Shown piece by piece: positions 32,914 to 41,600 of a DNA stretch of 64,000 nucleotides. The stretch is from the NCBI RefSeq assembly GCF_011761185.1, contig NZ_JAAOYM010000001.1, positions 1,674,001-1,738,000 on the forward strand, given 5' to 3'. Position numbers and translations under genes: made by a program. Every line of letters starts with the position of its first letter. The first letter of the stretch is position 1. Source of the DNA: Saccharomonospora amisosensis. Its GTDB lineage: Bacteria > Actinomycetota > Actinomycetes > Mycobacteriales > Pseudonocardiaceae. The notes below the pieces were generated by a model. It did no database searches. It worked only from the letters and a program-made list of their open reading frames with translations, and was not told the DNA's origin.

Positions 32914-33302
32914 AGCAAACCGCTGGGATCCGCCGGAACGTCCACCGCGTGTTCGCGCAGCGCCTCCAGCGGTACCACCTCGGTCGCCCGCTCGTGCGTG
33001 GCGGCGAGCACGACGGGTGGCGCCACGCCCGCCTCGTACGCCTCCAGCCAGCGGGAGGCACACACGCACCAGCGGTCACCGGGGCGCAGTCCCGCGAAGC
33101 CGTACTCCGGCCTCGCGGTGACCAGATCGTTGCCGGTCGTCTGCTGGTGAGCGAGGAACTCGGCCGACACGACCGCGCACACGGTGTGGTTACCGAGGTC
33201 CTCCGGCCCGGTGTTGCAGCAGCCATCGCGGTAGAAACCGGTCAGGGGGTCGGTGCCGCACGGGTCGAGCCTCCCGCCGAGTACGTTGCGATCGGATGTC
33301 AT
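32910..33302 (-). CDS. DUF2237 family protein
   Basis: A 130-aa conserved protein of unknown function. It starts MTSDRNVLGGRLDPCG and has DGCCNTGPEDLGNHTVCAVV and GDRWCVCASRWLEAYEAG, the Cys-rich, Trp-containing core of DUF2237. The several cysteines hint at metal or redox chemistry but no activity is established. It heads a short unit with the AI-2E-type membrane protein. Confidence 0.85.
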   Translation of the reverse strand: MTSDRNVLGGRLDPCGTDPLTGFYRDGCCNTGPEDLGNHTVCAVVSAEFLAHQQTTGNDLVTARPEYGFAGLRPGDRWCVCASRWLEAYEAGVAPPVVLAATHERATEVVPLEALREHAVDVPADPSGLL

Positions 33303-33356
33303 GTGCCCAGCGTGGCACGGGCCGGGCCGTTCCGGCAGTGGAGTCGCGACGACACG

Positions 33357-34355
33357 TCAACGTCGAGCCGCCCTGCCGGTTTCGCCCGCCGTCTCGTTCG
33401 GCGCGCCGCCGGTCGGCGGGTGGGGCAACTGGTCAAGGTGAGGTCGCAACGTGGCGGGGCCGAGGTCGGGACGACCTCCCACGCGCTCCACGGTGGCGCC
33501 CGCCGCCGCCACCGCGAGCCGTGCCGCTTCGGCCAGCTCCCCGCCGCTGGTCAGTGTCGCCGTGAGGCCGGCGACCAGCGCGTCGCCCCCGCCGGTGGTG
33601 TCGCCGGTGCCCGCACCGCTTCGCCGGGTGTGTGGCAGGAAGAGTTCCCGTTCCGCGTCGACGAACACGTTGCCCGAGCCTGCCACCTCCAGCACCACGA
33701 GTTCCGGTCCCCGCTCGCGGATGGCGTGCGCGCCGAGTATCGCGTCACGAACGGTAGCGATGGACCGCCCTGCGAGCAGTTCACCCTCCCGCGCGTCGGC
33801 TCTGAGCACGTCCGCGGCGGCGAGCAGCGGTTCCCGCGAATACTCGTCGCCGCTGGGTGCTCCGTCGAGTACCACCCGGGTGCCGCCGGCACGCGCCAGC
33901 CTCGCCGCTTCCAGCGCCACGTCCGCGGGCTGCCGCAGCTGCACCACCAGTGACTCGGCCGCGGCGATGGCGGCGCCCGCCGCGACGACGTCGGGGCCGG
34001 TCACCAGCGTGGCTTCCGGGATGTGTTCGAGGTAGTGCCAGTGGCCCCGCGAGTCGACGACATTGACGATGAGCGCCGTCTCGGTGCCTTCCCGCCGTAC
34101 CACGCTGGCGGTGTCGACGCCGTCGAGCCCTGCCTGTTCCATCAGGTCGGTGCCGACCCGGTCCGCGCCCACCACGCCGACGAGCGTGACGGACATCCCC
34201 AGCTGTGCCAGTCCGACCGCCTGGTTGGCGCCCTTGCCGCCGAGCAGCTCGTACCGTCGCCGTACCGCCGCCTGTTCGCCCGCGCCGGGCACGTCGGCGA
34301 CCGTCAGCACGAGATCTCGGGCCACCTGGCCCACCACCACCACATCGACCGGCAT
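33357..34355 (-). CDS. PfkB-family sugar kinase (ribokinase-like)
   Basis: A 332-aa cytoplasmic kinase that phosphorylates a sugar or nucleoside. PfkB signature 1 is LLGGKGANQAVGLAQLG; signature 2 is GTGDTTGGGDALVAGL, where Asp of GGDA is the catalytic base and the usual Ala of the anion hole (GAGD) is Gly. ATG 34355 gives MPVDVVVVGQVARD, the normal family start. The closest functional class looks like ribokinase, but no sugar transport or regulator genes adjoin it. Confidence 0.83.
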   Translation of the reverse strand: MPVDVVVVGQVARDLVLTVADVPGAGEQAAVRRRYELLGGKGANQAVGLAQLGMSVTLVGVVGADRVGTDLMEQAGLDGVDTASVVRREGTETALIVNVVDSRGHWHYLEHIPEATLVTGPDVVAAGAAIAAAESLVVQLRQPADVALEAARLARAGGTRVVLDGAPSGDEYSREPLLAAADVLRADAREGELLAGRSIATVRDAILGAHAIRERGPELVVLEVAGSGNVFVDAERELFLPHTRRSGAGTGDTTGGGDALVAGLTATLTSGGELAEAARLAVAAAGATVERVGGRPDLGPATLRPHLDQLPHPPTGGAPNETAGETGRAARR

Positions 34356-34441
34356 GGCCCTAGCGATACCCGGCACCGCGGGCGGTCAACCACGGCCGGT
34401 TTCCGCCGAACACCCGACGGCCACACCGGTGCTGCTCTACG

Positions 34442-35182
34442 GTGTGTCTGGTGAGCGGACTGCTGATCGTGACCGGTGGGAGCAGGGGTATCGGAGCGGC
34501 GACGGCGCTGCTGGCGGCCGAGCGCGGCTGGGACGTGTGCGTGAACTACCACCGAGACCGTGATGCCGCCGAGGGCGTTGTCGCGGCCTGCCGTCAGCGT
34601 GGGGCCTCCGCCGATGCGGTCAGGGCCGACGTGCGTGTGGAAGCCGATGTCGTGGCGTTGTTCGACACCGCGGTTCAGCGGCTGGGGCCGTTGCGTGGTC
34701 TGGTCAACAACGCGGGAATCGTGGCGCCGAAGGCTTCCGTCGCCGACATCGACGCGGAACGCCTGCGGCGGGTGTTCGAGGTCGATGTGGTGGGGGCATT
34801 CCTGTGCGCGCGGGAGGCAGCGCGAAGGATGGGCGAGGGCGGGGCCGTGGTGAACGTGTCATCGCGGGCGGCCGTGCTCGGCTCGCCCGGCGAGTACGTC
34901 GACTACGCGGCGGCCAAGGCCGCGGTGGACACGCTGACCATCGGCCTGGCCAAGGAGGTCGCCGGGTCCGGTATCCGCGTGAACGCGGTGCGGCCGGGCC
35001 TGATCGAGACCGACATACACGCCAGCGGGGGAGAGCCCGACCGGGTCAGGCGGCTGGCGCCGACGGTGCCGATGGGCCGCGGCGGCACCGCGGAGGAGGT
35101 CGCGGAGGCGATCCTGTGGCTGCTGTCCCCGGCCGCCTCCTACGTCACCGGGTCCTTTGTGGACGTCTCGGGCGGTCGCTGA
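34442..35182 (+). CDS. SDR family oxidoreductase (FabG-like)
   Basis: A 246-aa classical short-chain dehydrogenase: TGGSRGIGAATA, LVNNAGIVAP, NVSSRAAV, YVDYAAAKAAVDTL (catalytic Tyr/Lys) and RPGLIETDIHASGG. Starts at GTG 34442; GTG 34454 (VSGLL) is possible. The FabG-like length and motifs do not indicate a substrate. It converges on the MFS gene with a 19-base gap and is divergent from the sugar kinase gene (86 bases). Confidence 0.85.
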   Translation: MCLVSGLLIVTGGSRGIGAATALLAAERGWDVCVNYHRDRDAAEGVVAACRQRGASADAVRADVRVEADVVALFDTAVQRLGPLRGLVNNAGIVAPKASVADIDAERLRRVFEVDVVGAFLCAREAARRMGEGGAVVNVSSRAAVLGSPGEYVDYAAAKAAVDTLTIGLAKEVAGSGIRVNAVRPGLIETDIHASGGEPDRVRRLAPTVPMGRGGTAEEVAEAILWLLSPAASYVTGSFVDVSGGR

Positions 35183-35201
35183 CGCGGCGCTGCTGGCTCG
35201 C

Positions 35202-36668
35202 TCATGAGACCACCTGGTCCTCACCACTGGCGTGGTGGCCTCGCAACAGCGCGGCGACCAGCGCGGCCGCCGCGAGCGCCAGCACCGCAACGCCCCACAG
35301 CGCGGCGGTGTAGCCGCGCAGGCCGAACCCCAGGTGGACCGCCGCCAGTGAGGAGAACACCGCCAGCCACAGCCCGCTGCCGAGCTGGGAGGCGGTCCCG
35401 ATCAAACCGGACGCCAGCCCTGCCTCGGTCTCGGGAAGCTTCGAGGTGGCAAGCATGATCAACGTCACCATCGCGCAGCTGCAGCCGAGGAAGATCGTCG
35501 CGGTGGCTGGCAGCACGCCCGTGACGTAGCCGGTGTCGCGGCCTGTCGAGGTGAGCAGCATCGACCCGGCGGCGACCAGCATGGTCGCTCCCATCAGTAC
35601 CGTGCGCGGGCTCAGCCGTGGCAACAACCGGTTGGCGACCAGCGAGCCCATCGCGACGGTCAGCGAGGCGGGCAGCAGCGCGAGCGCCGTCTGCAGCGCC
35701 GAGTAGTGCAGTATCCGCTGGAAGTACAGCGTCATCAGATAGAACACCGTCACCGGTGCGCCCGCCAGCAGGAACATCGTCGCGTTCGCGGCGGTGAGGG
35801 TGCGCAGCCGGAACACGCTCAGCCGCACCAGCGGCGCGCGGCGGTGGCGCTGGATGGTCACGAACGTGCTCAGCAGCGCCACGGCGGCCAGCCCGGAGGC
35901 GACGGTCAGTGAATTGGTCCAGCCACGCTGGCCGCCGTGAAGCACGAAGTAGACCAATGCCACTACCCCCGTGGTCACCGTGACCGCACCGGGCAGATCG
36001 AAGCCCTGGGTTCCCGCGAGGCGGGACTCGGGCACCGTTCGGGCGGCGAGCACGACGACGCCCGCGGCGATGGTTCCGTTGACGAGAAACAGCACCGGCC
36101 AGGACAGCAGCGCGGTGAGCACGCCGCCGAGGAGCAGCCCGAATGCGGCCGAACCCGCGTTGATCGCGCTCCAGATGGCCAACGCCCTGCGCCGCCCAGG
36201 CCCCTCCGGGAAGGTGGTGGTCAGGATGGACAGCGCCGTCGAGCTGAGCAGCGCCGCACCGAGTCCCTGTGCCGCGCGAAAGACCAGCAGCAGCAGTTTG
36301 GTCGTGGCCAGCCCGCACAGCAACGATGCGGCGGCGAACAGTGTGAGCCCGGTACAGAAGACCCGCCTGCGGCCGAACAGATCGGCGCCCCTGCCACCGA
36401 TCAGCAGGAAGCCGCCGAAGGTGAGGGTGTAGGCGTTCACCACCCACGACAGCCCTCCTGGGCCGAAGCCGAGGTCCTCCTGGATCGTCGGGAGCGCGAC
36501 GAACAGATTCATCACGCTCACCATCACGACGAACTGGGCGAGGCAGACGGTGAACAGCACCAGCCTCGGCCGAGCCGCCGTCAGTCCGGGATGACCGGGA
36601 TGACCGGTACAGTCGTGACGGCCGGGTTGGGTGGGTTCGCTTGGATCGGTGGGGACGGGGCGATCCAT
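35202..36668 (-). CDS. MFS drug-efflux transporter (DHA2/EmrB-like)
   Basis: A 488-aa major facilitator with about 14 membrane helices. The first helix carries VCLAQFVVMVSVMNLFVALP (D-x-T-x-x-N-x-A-L-P type position), motif A is GGRGADLFGRRRVF, and motif C-like Gly-rich segments (INAGSAAFGLLLGG) follow. ATG 36668 (MDRPVPTDPSEP) gives a normal 40-residue cytoplasmic start; the open frame reaches 37019 without support. Likely a proton-coupled exporter of organic compounds. No dedicated TetR gene adjoins it. Confidence 0.85.
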   Translation of the reverse strand: MDRPVPTDPSEPTQPGRHDCTGHPGHPGLTAARPRLVLFTVCLAQFVVMVSVMNLFVALPTIQEDLGFGPGGLSWVVNAYTLTFGGFLLIGGRGADLFGRRRVFCTGLTLFAAASLLCGLATTKLLLLVFRAAQGLGAALLSSTALSILTTTFPEGPGRRRALAIWSAINAGSAAFGLLLGGVLTALLSWPVLFLVNGTIAAGVVVLAARTVPESRLAGTQGFDLPGAVTVTTGVVALVYFVLHGGQRGWTNSLTVASGLAAVALLSTFVTIQRHRRAPLVRLSVFRLRTLTAANATMFLLAGAPVTVFYLMTLYFQRILHYSALQTALALLPASLTVAMGSLVANRLLPRLSPRTVLMGATMLVAAGSMLLTSTGRDTGYVTGVLPATATIFLGCSCAMVTLIMLATSKLPETEAGLASGLIGTASQLGSGLWLAVFSSLAAVHLGFGLRGYTAALWGVAVLALAAAALVAALLRGHHASGEDQVVS

Positions 36669-37155
36669 CAGCGGCAGGCCGGGCGGTGAGCGCAGGCCGA
36701 TCTGTGATCCCGCACGTGGTGAGGCGCGGTTACGGGCACGGGCAAAGCGATCCCCCTGTTCACTTCGGTCCCGCTCGGTACTCGCGGCTCCGAGCGCGCG
36801 GCACGTGGACGACATTGGTGTGCACCGCGCGACGGGGGCTACCCCGATTACCGAGATTCCATGCACGCGGGTTCGCTCACGCCGGGCCGCGTGGCTTTCC
36901 GCCAGGGGGCCGTGAAGGCTGCCGGCCACGTTGCGGCCGTCGGCAGGCCAACGCGAGCGCTCGTCGCTCGTCGCGCCCGGGATGGCGCCGACGTTTCCAC
37001 GCACGTCCGCCACGACCACCCGCGTGGGCTGGCGCGGTCGGTCGCGACGATCTTCGGTCAGCGGACCTGGCGAACCCCTGGTCGAAATGCGTGCTGTGAG
37101 AGCAGGAACGGAGGGGGCGAGCTCGCGCTTTTTTCCGGTCCGATTCGGCGCGATC
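36669..37155. other. 487-base gap without an assignable gene
   Basis: Only chance open frames on both strands. It should contain the MFS promoter on the right-hand side of the gene's start. No repeats or convincing hairpins were seen. Confidence 0.4.
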
Positions 37156-37413
37156 TCACTTCGGTTCGGACACGAACGTTCCCTTCGACTTCAACGTGGT
37201 GACCAGGCCGCGTTCCCGCAGAATCTGAGTTGCCTTGCGAATGGTGTCGAGCGCGACTCCGTACTCCTCCGACAGCGCCCGCTCGCCCGGCAACCTGCTG
37301 CCCGGACGCCACTCGCCGCGCTCGATGAACCCCGCCAGGTGGTCCGCCAGCAGCACGTATTCGTAGCCCGTCTTGTTGTCCGGGTTGTACTTCTTGCGTT
37401 CAGGACCGTTCAT
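37156..37413 (-). CDS. Small GntR-type regulator, winged-helix domain only
   Basis: An 85-aa protein that is only a GntR DNA-binding domain: YEYVLLADHLAGFIERGEWRPGSRLPGERALSEEYGVALDTIRKATQILRERGLV followed by the wing KGTFV. No ligand-binding domain is attached. Such short GntR proteins are common in actinobacteria. ATG 37413 is preferred because homology starts shortly after. A copy of the TGTAGCGCGCT element lies 42-61 bases upstream of the start, well placed to be its own operator. Confidence 0.83.
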   Translation of the reverse strand: MNGPERKKYNPDNKTGYEYVLLADHLAGFIERGEWRPGSRLPGERALSEEYGVALDTIRKATQILRERGLVTTLKSKGTFVSEPK

Positions 37414-37454
37414 GAGGTGCAAAGATAGAACTGTCCTGTGCTGTGCCTGGCCCT

Positions 37455-37474
37455 GGACCGCGGTGTAGCGCGCT
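37455..37474. promoter_or_regulatory. TGTAGCGCGCT element, site 1 (upstream of small GntR gene)
   Basis: GGACCGCGGTGTAGCGCGCT, identical over all 20 bases to 39301-39320. It is just upstream of a possible -10 (TATCTT on the minus strand, about 10 bases from the ATG). TAGCGCGCTA-type half palindrome; the fullest version is at 41396-41409. Inferred operator. Confidence 0.6.
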
Positions 37475-37580
37475 GTTATTCTCGTCATCCCCTGGGTGGG
37501 CGGCCGCCGAGGGGGCCTGGTGTGGCGCGCGGCGACAGCGACGACGGTAGTGACGGTGGCGGCCCGCCGGGCGCGGTGGC

Positions 37581-38420
37581 TCAGCCCAGTTCGGCGGGGC
37601 CGCGCTGCTCCGGCACGGGGTCGGCGCTGACCTGCCTGCTGACCTCCTTCAACCGCGCCGCGATGCGTTCGACGTCACCGGGGCCCAACCGCGTCGACGG
37701 CGCGCCGATGCCCAAAGCGGCGGGCAGCCGGGTGCCTGGCAGAGCGGCGGCAACACACCGCGCGCCGCATTCGTTCTCCTCGTCGTCGACGGCGTACCCG
37801 CTGGCGCGTACCCGTGCCAGCTCATCGAGGAAGGCCTCGACGGAGGTGATGGTCCGGTCGGTGAGCGCCCCCATGCCGGTACGGCCGAGCAACTCGCGTA
37901 CCCGGGTGTCGCTGAGCCGGGACGCGACAGCCTTGCCGAGGGCGGTGGAATGCAGCGGATCTCGCTCTCCGCGCGCGCTCGCCAGCCGTATCCGGTTTCG
38001 GCTGTGCACGATGTCGACGTAGATCACGCGATCGCCGTCGAGGATTCCCAGGTGAGTACTCTCGTCGAACTCGTCGCGCAGCCGTTCCAGCCAGGGGCGC
38101 GCCCGCTCGCGCAGCACCTCGAGATGCCGTGACTGCATACCGACGAATCCGAGGCCGAGTCGGTACAGGCCGGTGTCCTCGGTACGTTCGACGTAGCGGT
38201 GTGCCTCAAGCGTCCACAGATAGCGAAAGGCTGACGATTTCGGCAGTTCGGTCGCCTGACCGACCTCGATCAGGGACACGCCGTCGATGGATTCCTGTAA
38301 CAGGTTGAGAATCGAACAAACGCGTTCGACGGCGCGAACGGTGTAATCCGGTTCGTCGCCCGAGTCGCCCTCGACGGTGTCACTCCTGCCCAGTTCCCGT
38401 CGCCGTGGCACCGTTGACAT
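37581..38420 (-). CDS. IclR-family transcriptional regulator
   Basis: A 279-aa IclR regulator with an N-terminal winged helix (AVERVCSILNLLQES...SLIEVGQATELPKSSAFRYLWTLEAHRYV) and a GAF-like effector domain (LGILDGDRVIYVDIV, HSTALGKAVAS, GYAVDDEENECGARCVAA). Length is standard. The C-terminal part ends in an extra 30 residues rich in Pro and Arg. It does not adjoin an obvious metabolic target; the effector is unknown. Confidence 0.87.
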   Translation of the reverse strand: MSTVPRRRELGRSDTVEGDSGDEPDYTVRAVERVCSILNLLQESIDGVSLIEVGQATELPKSSAFRYLWTLEAHRYVERTEDTGLYRLGLGFVGMQSRHLEVLRERARPWLERLRDEFDESTHLGILDGDRVIYVDIVHSRNRIRLASARGERDPLHSTALGKAVASRLSDTRVRELLGRTGMGALTDRTITSVEAFLDELARVRASGYAVDDEENECGARCVAAALPGTRLPAALGIGAPSTRLGPGDVERIAARLKEVSRQVSADPVPEQRGPAELG

Positions 38421-38805
38421 CCCTTCGATTCCGGATCGTGAGTTTCAGAATCCTAGCCCTCCGGTGGTTTGTGAGCAGGGGGCCAGAAATGCGAGCGGAG
38501 CGGAGTTCGGAGTGAGTATCGACACCTCGTCGCGAGGTATGTCCACAGTGGTCCAGTGTTCGATGGTGTAACGAAGTCGGCGTGGCAACGATAGGCATCG
38601 TACGGCGCGCTGTGTCGGGCTATTCGAGGATAGGTATGCAATTTGCGAATTGCAGCATACACCCGTTTGGTGGTGTCGATGCTCGGCTCGGTGCACGAGG
38701 CTAGGGCGCATGCAGCTGAATGGGAGGAGCGGAGGCCGCTGGGTCCGGCAAGAGTCACGGGCGTGACCGTCTCGGGGCCCGGCTCTCCCCAGTGCCGCGG
38801 AGACA
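38421..38805. other. 385-base gap, lower GC, between IclR and XRE genes
   Basis: No gene found. The part 38480-38680 is visibly less GC-rich than the rest (for example GCAATTTGCGAATTGCAGC at 38637-38655, a local palindrome around GCGAATTGC/GCAATTTGC). It holds the divergent promoters of the IclR gene and the plus-strand XRE gene. Confidence 0.4.
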
Positions 38806-39264
38806 ATGACCAGGTATTTCGAAAACTATCTAGACGGCCACTTCGATGACCGCCTCGGCGATCAACTCGGCGATCTCGATCCCACCGAGGGCGGTGGCCG
38901 TGGCGGTGCCGCGCGCCCGGCGATCCCGGCACCCAACGCGGTGATCACGGGGCACCGGCAACCCGTGCTGAGGCAGCAGCAGGAGCCGGGGCGGCGCCAG
39001 CAGCCGGAGCGGCGTCCAGGAGAGGAACCTGTCTGGGAACTGGTCCGGCGGGTCCGCAAGCAGCGGGGGCTGACGCAGTACCAGCTCGCGGACCTGCTCG
39101 CCGAGCTGTCGCGCAACGCGAGCGTGAGCCGTGACGAGGTCGCTCGCTGGGAGCGCGGCAAGCGGGTGCCGGGGCCGTACTGGAGGCGCTGGCTCAGCGC
39201 GGCACTGGGCGTACCTGTCGACGAACTCGCCGCCGCCGTCCGTTGTGGACGGCGTATCCGCTGA
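38806..39264 (+). CDS. Small XRE-family helix-turn-helix protein
   Basis: A 152-aa protein with a disordered Gln/Arg/Pro-rich middle (about residues 30-75) and a C-terminal XRE domain: VRRVRKQRGLTQYQLADLLAE...VSRDEVARWERGKRVPG and LSAALGVPVDELAAA. The acidic N-terminus (YFENYLDGHFDDRLGDQLGDLDP) may be an interaction segment. ATG 38806 follows GGAG. It belongs to a cluster of regulators that share an upstream or nearby palindromic element. Confidence 0.75.
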   Translation: MTRYFENYLDGHFDDRLGDQLGDLDPTEGGGRGGAARPAIPAPNAVITGHRQPVLRQQQEPGRRQQPERRPGEEPVWELVRRVRKQRGLTQYQLADLLAELSRNASVSRDEVARWERGKRVPGPYWRRWLSAALGVPVDELAAAVRCGRRIR

Positions 39265-39300
39265 CTGTGCACGGGGTGCGCTCGCCTGGGTACACACGCC

Positions 39301-39339
39301 GGACCGCGGTGTAGCGCGCTAGTCAACTAGCCTGCTACA
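39301..39339. promoter_or_regulatory. TGTAGCGCGCT element, site 2, nested palindrome
   Basis: The same 20 bases as site 1 (39301-39320) followed by a nested inverted repeat: TGTAGC (39310-39315) ... GCTACA (39334-39339) enclosing GCTAG-TCAA-CTAGC. It lies between the ends of the plus-strand XRE gene and the minus-strand XRE gene, so it does not head either known gene; a short transcript or peptide starting at GTG 39340 is possible but unsupported. Confidence 0.55.
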
Positions 39340-39478
39340 GTGTGCACGGCTGCTGTTGCAGGACCGTTCATCCGCCCGACAGGTAGCCACCGGCGGCGCG
39401 ACCCAGCCCCTTTCTCGCCGAGTCGCGCCGCCGAGCCAGCCAGAACGAACGCGAGGGGATCGGTTCGACGAGGGGGTA

Positions 39479-40408
39479 CTACTGCGATACCGAGGCGAGT
39501 TCGCGAGCGGTGCGTTCCAGCATCGTCCGCGTTAGCTCCGGTGTGACCGCGTGCCGCAGCAGGGCGGCCCACCGGGAGCGATAGCGATCGACCTTCTGTT
39601 CCGTGCGGAAGTGGATCCAGTCGGCCGCGGTCTTGACGAACACCGCGCCGGGATCGCGCTCGAGTTCGGGAGAAAGGTCCAACAGTGCGAAGTTGCCCTC
39701 GGCGGCGAACCCGGCGCCGGCGGGCACCACCTGGACAGTGACATGGGGGAGTTCGGTGAGATCGAGTAGCGCGACCAACTGCTCGCGCAGCACGTCCCCG
39801 CCGCCGACAGCCCGGTACAGCACCGGTTCGTCGAGCAGCACGTGCAGCGTCGGTGGCTCGTCCTGGTGCAGCACCGCCTGCCGTCCCGGCCGCAGTCTGC
39901 GGTGCAACTCGCCGAGCAGTGGCTCGGCCACCTCGTCGAGCGCGTCCGCGTATCGCGAGGTCTGGACCAGGTCGGGAACGGTCTGCGGGGCGTAGAGGTG
40001 GATGTGCTCCGCCGACGACTCGAAGTTCACGAGCAACTCGAGCTGGTGCAGCTCCGAGGGTCGCTGCGACTTCTTCACCCGCGGCAGCATTCCCTTCCAC
40101 CACAGGGGTTTGCGCTTGGCGCGCTCGATCACCCGCCAGTACGGGTCGATGAGCTGGCTGTGCCCGAGCTGGGCGAGCACGATCTCGATGTAATCCTTGT
40201 TCGCCAGCCGCGTCGAGGACTCGAAGTGCCGGATGCCGGACGCATTGCGGCCGAGCGCCCCGGCGAGCTCACGGGGCGTGAGACCGCGTTCCTTGCGGAG
40301 TGCGGCGATCCGTGTGGCGAACCAGTCGGCCGTCACGACGGGCGTCGGAGCGACCACGACCTGGGCGTCCCTCCCGGGTTTGGTGTCACAGAACCGTTCG
40401 AAGGTCAC
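39479..40408 (-). CDS. XRE-family regulator with C-terminal DUF5753 domain (second of a pair)
   Basis: A 309-aa protein: an XRE helix-turn-helix (FATRIAALRKERGLTPRELAGALGRNASGIRHFES) and a DUF5753 domain (LVNFESSAEHIHLYAPQTVPDLVQTSRYADAL; RRLRPGRQAVLH; LLDEPVLYRAVGGGDVLREQL; VQVVPAGAGFAAEGNFALL). Such proteins in Streptomyces-type actinobacteria work with small DUF397 proteins in developmental or antibiotic control; no DUF397 gene is adjacent. GTG 40408 overlaps the stop of the upstream homologue (GTGA). Confidence 0.87.
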   Translation of the reverse strand: MTFERFCDTKPGRDAQVVVAPTPVVTADWFATRIAALRKERGLTPRELAGALGRNASGIRHFESSTRLANKDYIEIVLAQLGHSQLIDPYWRVIERAKRKPLWWKGMLPRVKKSQRPSELHQLELLVNFESSAEHIHLYAPQTVPDLVQTSRYADALDEVAEPLLGELHRRLRPGRQAVLHQDEPPTLHVLLDEPVLYRAVGGGDVLREQLVALLDLTELPHVTVQVVPAGAGFAAEGNFALLDLSPELERDPGAVFVKTAADWIHFRTEQKVDRYRSRWAALLRHAVTPELTRTMLERTARELASVSQ

Positions 40409-41328
40409 TCTATCGCCGGGGCGGGGGTGCTCGCGCCCGGCTCGCCGGTGAGTTCTTTCGCCAGTTCCTCGACAAAGGCCACCGAGTCGTGCCCGGGTAG
40501 CGCCTCCTTCCACAGTCGCGCCCAGCTCGCCTGGAAGGTCGTCAGGTGCTCCGCGCTTTCGTAATGGATGCGGTCCACGGGGGTGCTGACGTATACCACG
40601 TCGTGCAGGTCCTCGATGACGTCGTTGGGCAGCACCAGTTCGGTGAAGCCGCCGGTTGTGGCGGCGGCCGCCCCGCAGGATTGGGTCAGCACCCGAAGCT
40701 CGACGTTGGGCCTGCCAGCCAGCTGTGCCAGCTGGTCGAGTTGAGCATGCAGCACTGCGGCGCCACCCACCCGCCTGCGCAGTGCGGCCTCGTCGACGAG
40801 CCAGCGGAGCCGTGGCGGGTCGGTTCGGTCCAGCACGGCCTGCCGTCCCCGCAGCAGCCGCAGCCACACCTCGATGTCGTGCTCGCTCGCGGCAGGCTGC
40901 CGTGCCCTCAGTACCGCCTCGGCGTAGGCCTGGGTCTGGGCGAGTTCGGGCACGCACTGGGTGTCGTAGGCGAGGATGTGCACTGCGGAGGACTCGAAGC
41001 CGACGAACAGCGCCAGCCAGTGGGGTGGGAAACCGTCAGGGAACTCGCCGTCCCACCAGTTCGGCGAGCGGCTCTCGACCCGGTCGCGCAGCCCGCGGTA
41101 GTAGGCAGCCCGTTCACTGTGCCCGTAGGCCTCCAGCATGATGTCGATACTGCGGTGACTGGGCAGGTACCGGCCCATCTCGTAGTGCCCGATGGTCGCC
41201 CTGCTCTTGCCGATGCGCCTGGCGATCTCGCTCTGGTTCGGATTCGGGCTCGTCTCTCGCAGCTTCTTCAGGCCCTGGGTGAAAGCCCACTCCGCGACAA
41301 CATGACTCACCTCGACCAAGGGCGTCAC
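40405..41328 (-). CDS. XRE-family regulator with C-terminal DUF5753 domain (first of a pair)
   Basis: A 307-aa homologue of the following gene: XRE domain (LKKLRETSPNPNQSEIARRIGKSRATIGHYEMGRYLPS) then DUF5753 (LFVGFESSAVHILAYDTQCVPELAQTQAYAEAVL; RLLRGRQAVLDRTDPP; VDEAALRRRVGGAAVLHAQL). GTG 41328 follows GGAGTGAAAG. The tandem pair is translationally coupled and probably arose by duplication. A double copy of the TGTAGCGCGCTA element lies 46-85 bases upstream, between this gene and the divergent gene at 41601. Confidence 0.87.
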   Translation of the reverse strand: MTPLVEVSHVVAEWAFTQGLKKLRETSPNPNQSEIARRIGKSRATIGHYEMGRYLPSHRSIDIMLEAYGHSERAAYYRGLRDRVESRSPNWWDGEFPDGFPPHWLALFVGFESSAVHILAYDTQCVPELAQTQAYAEAVLRARQPAASEHDIEVWLRLLRGRQAVLDRTDPPRLRWLVDEAALRRRVGGAAVLHAQLDQLAQLAGRPNVELRVLTQSCGAAAATTGGFTELVLPNDVIEDLHDVVYVSTPVDRIHYESAEHLTTFQASWARLWKEALPGHDSVAFVEELAKELTGEPGASTPAPAIE

Positions 41329-41373
41329 CTTTCACTCCGGATGAGCGGCCACGCGTCACCCGAACAGGCCACA

Positions 41374-41413
41374 CCAATGATGTAGCGCGCTAGGTTGTAG
41401 CGCGCTACATTGG
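41374..41413. promoter_or_regulatory. TGTAGCGCGCTA element, sites 3 and 4 (tandem and inverted)
   Basis: Two copies in 40 bases: TGTAGCGCGCTA at 41381-41392 and the full palindrome TGTAGCGCGCTACA at 41396-41409, 15 bases apart (about 1.5 helical turns). The outer ends CCAATG (41374-41379) and CATTGG (41408-41413) are themselves inverted, so the whole block is roughly symmetric. It sits between the divergent XRE pair and the unknown gene at 41601, where a repressor could control both. Confidence 0.68.
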
Positions 41414-41600
41414 TCGTGGCTACGTACGGTTGGACGCCTGTCACGTTAGCCCCCGGTGACGCCGGTCGTGGCAACACCCTCGCACCGCGACGGCGTCGCC
41501 GGTCCAACCATCCGACGTCGACTGTGGGGAGAGCTATGTCCGGACGGACCCGGTGGCGACCGGGGCACCGCGTCGTCACGAGCGGCGGGAGGTGCGGGTC

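Noticed and set aside
33357-34355. Second adenosine kinase next to adoK-like genes
   Set aside because: Motifs fit ribokinase-type PfkB proteins; it lacks the Rv2202c-type sequence seen at 52872 and has no methyl-cycle neighbours.
39340-39546. A 68-codon plus-strand frame after the nested palindrome
   Set aside because: Overlaps the end of a solid XRE gene on the other strand and has Arg/Pro-rich random composition; only the possibility of a transcript is noted.
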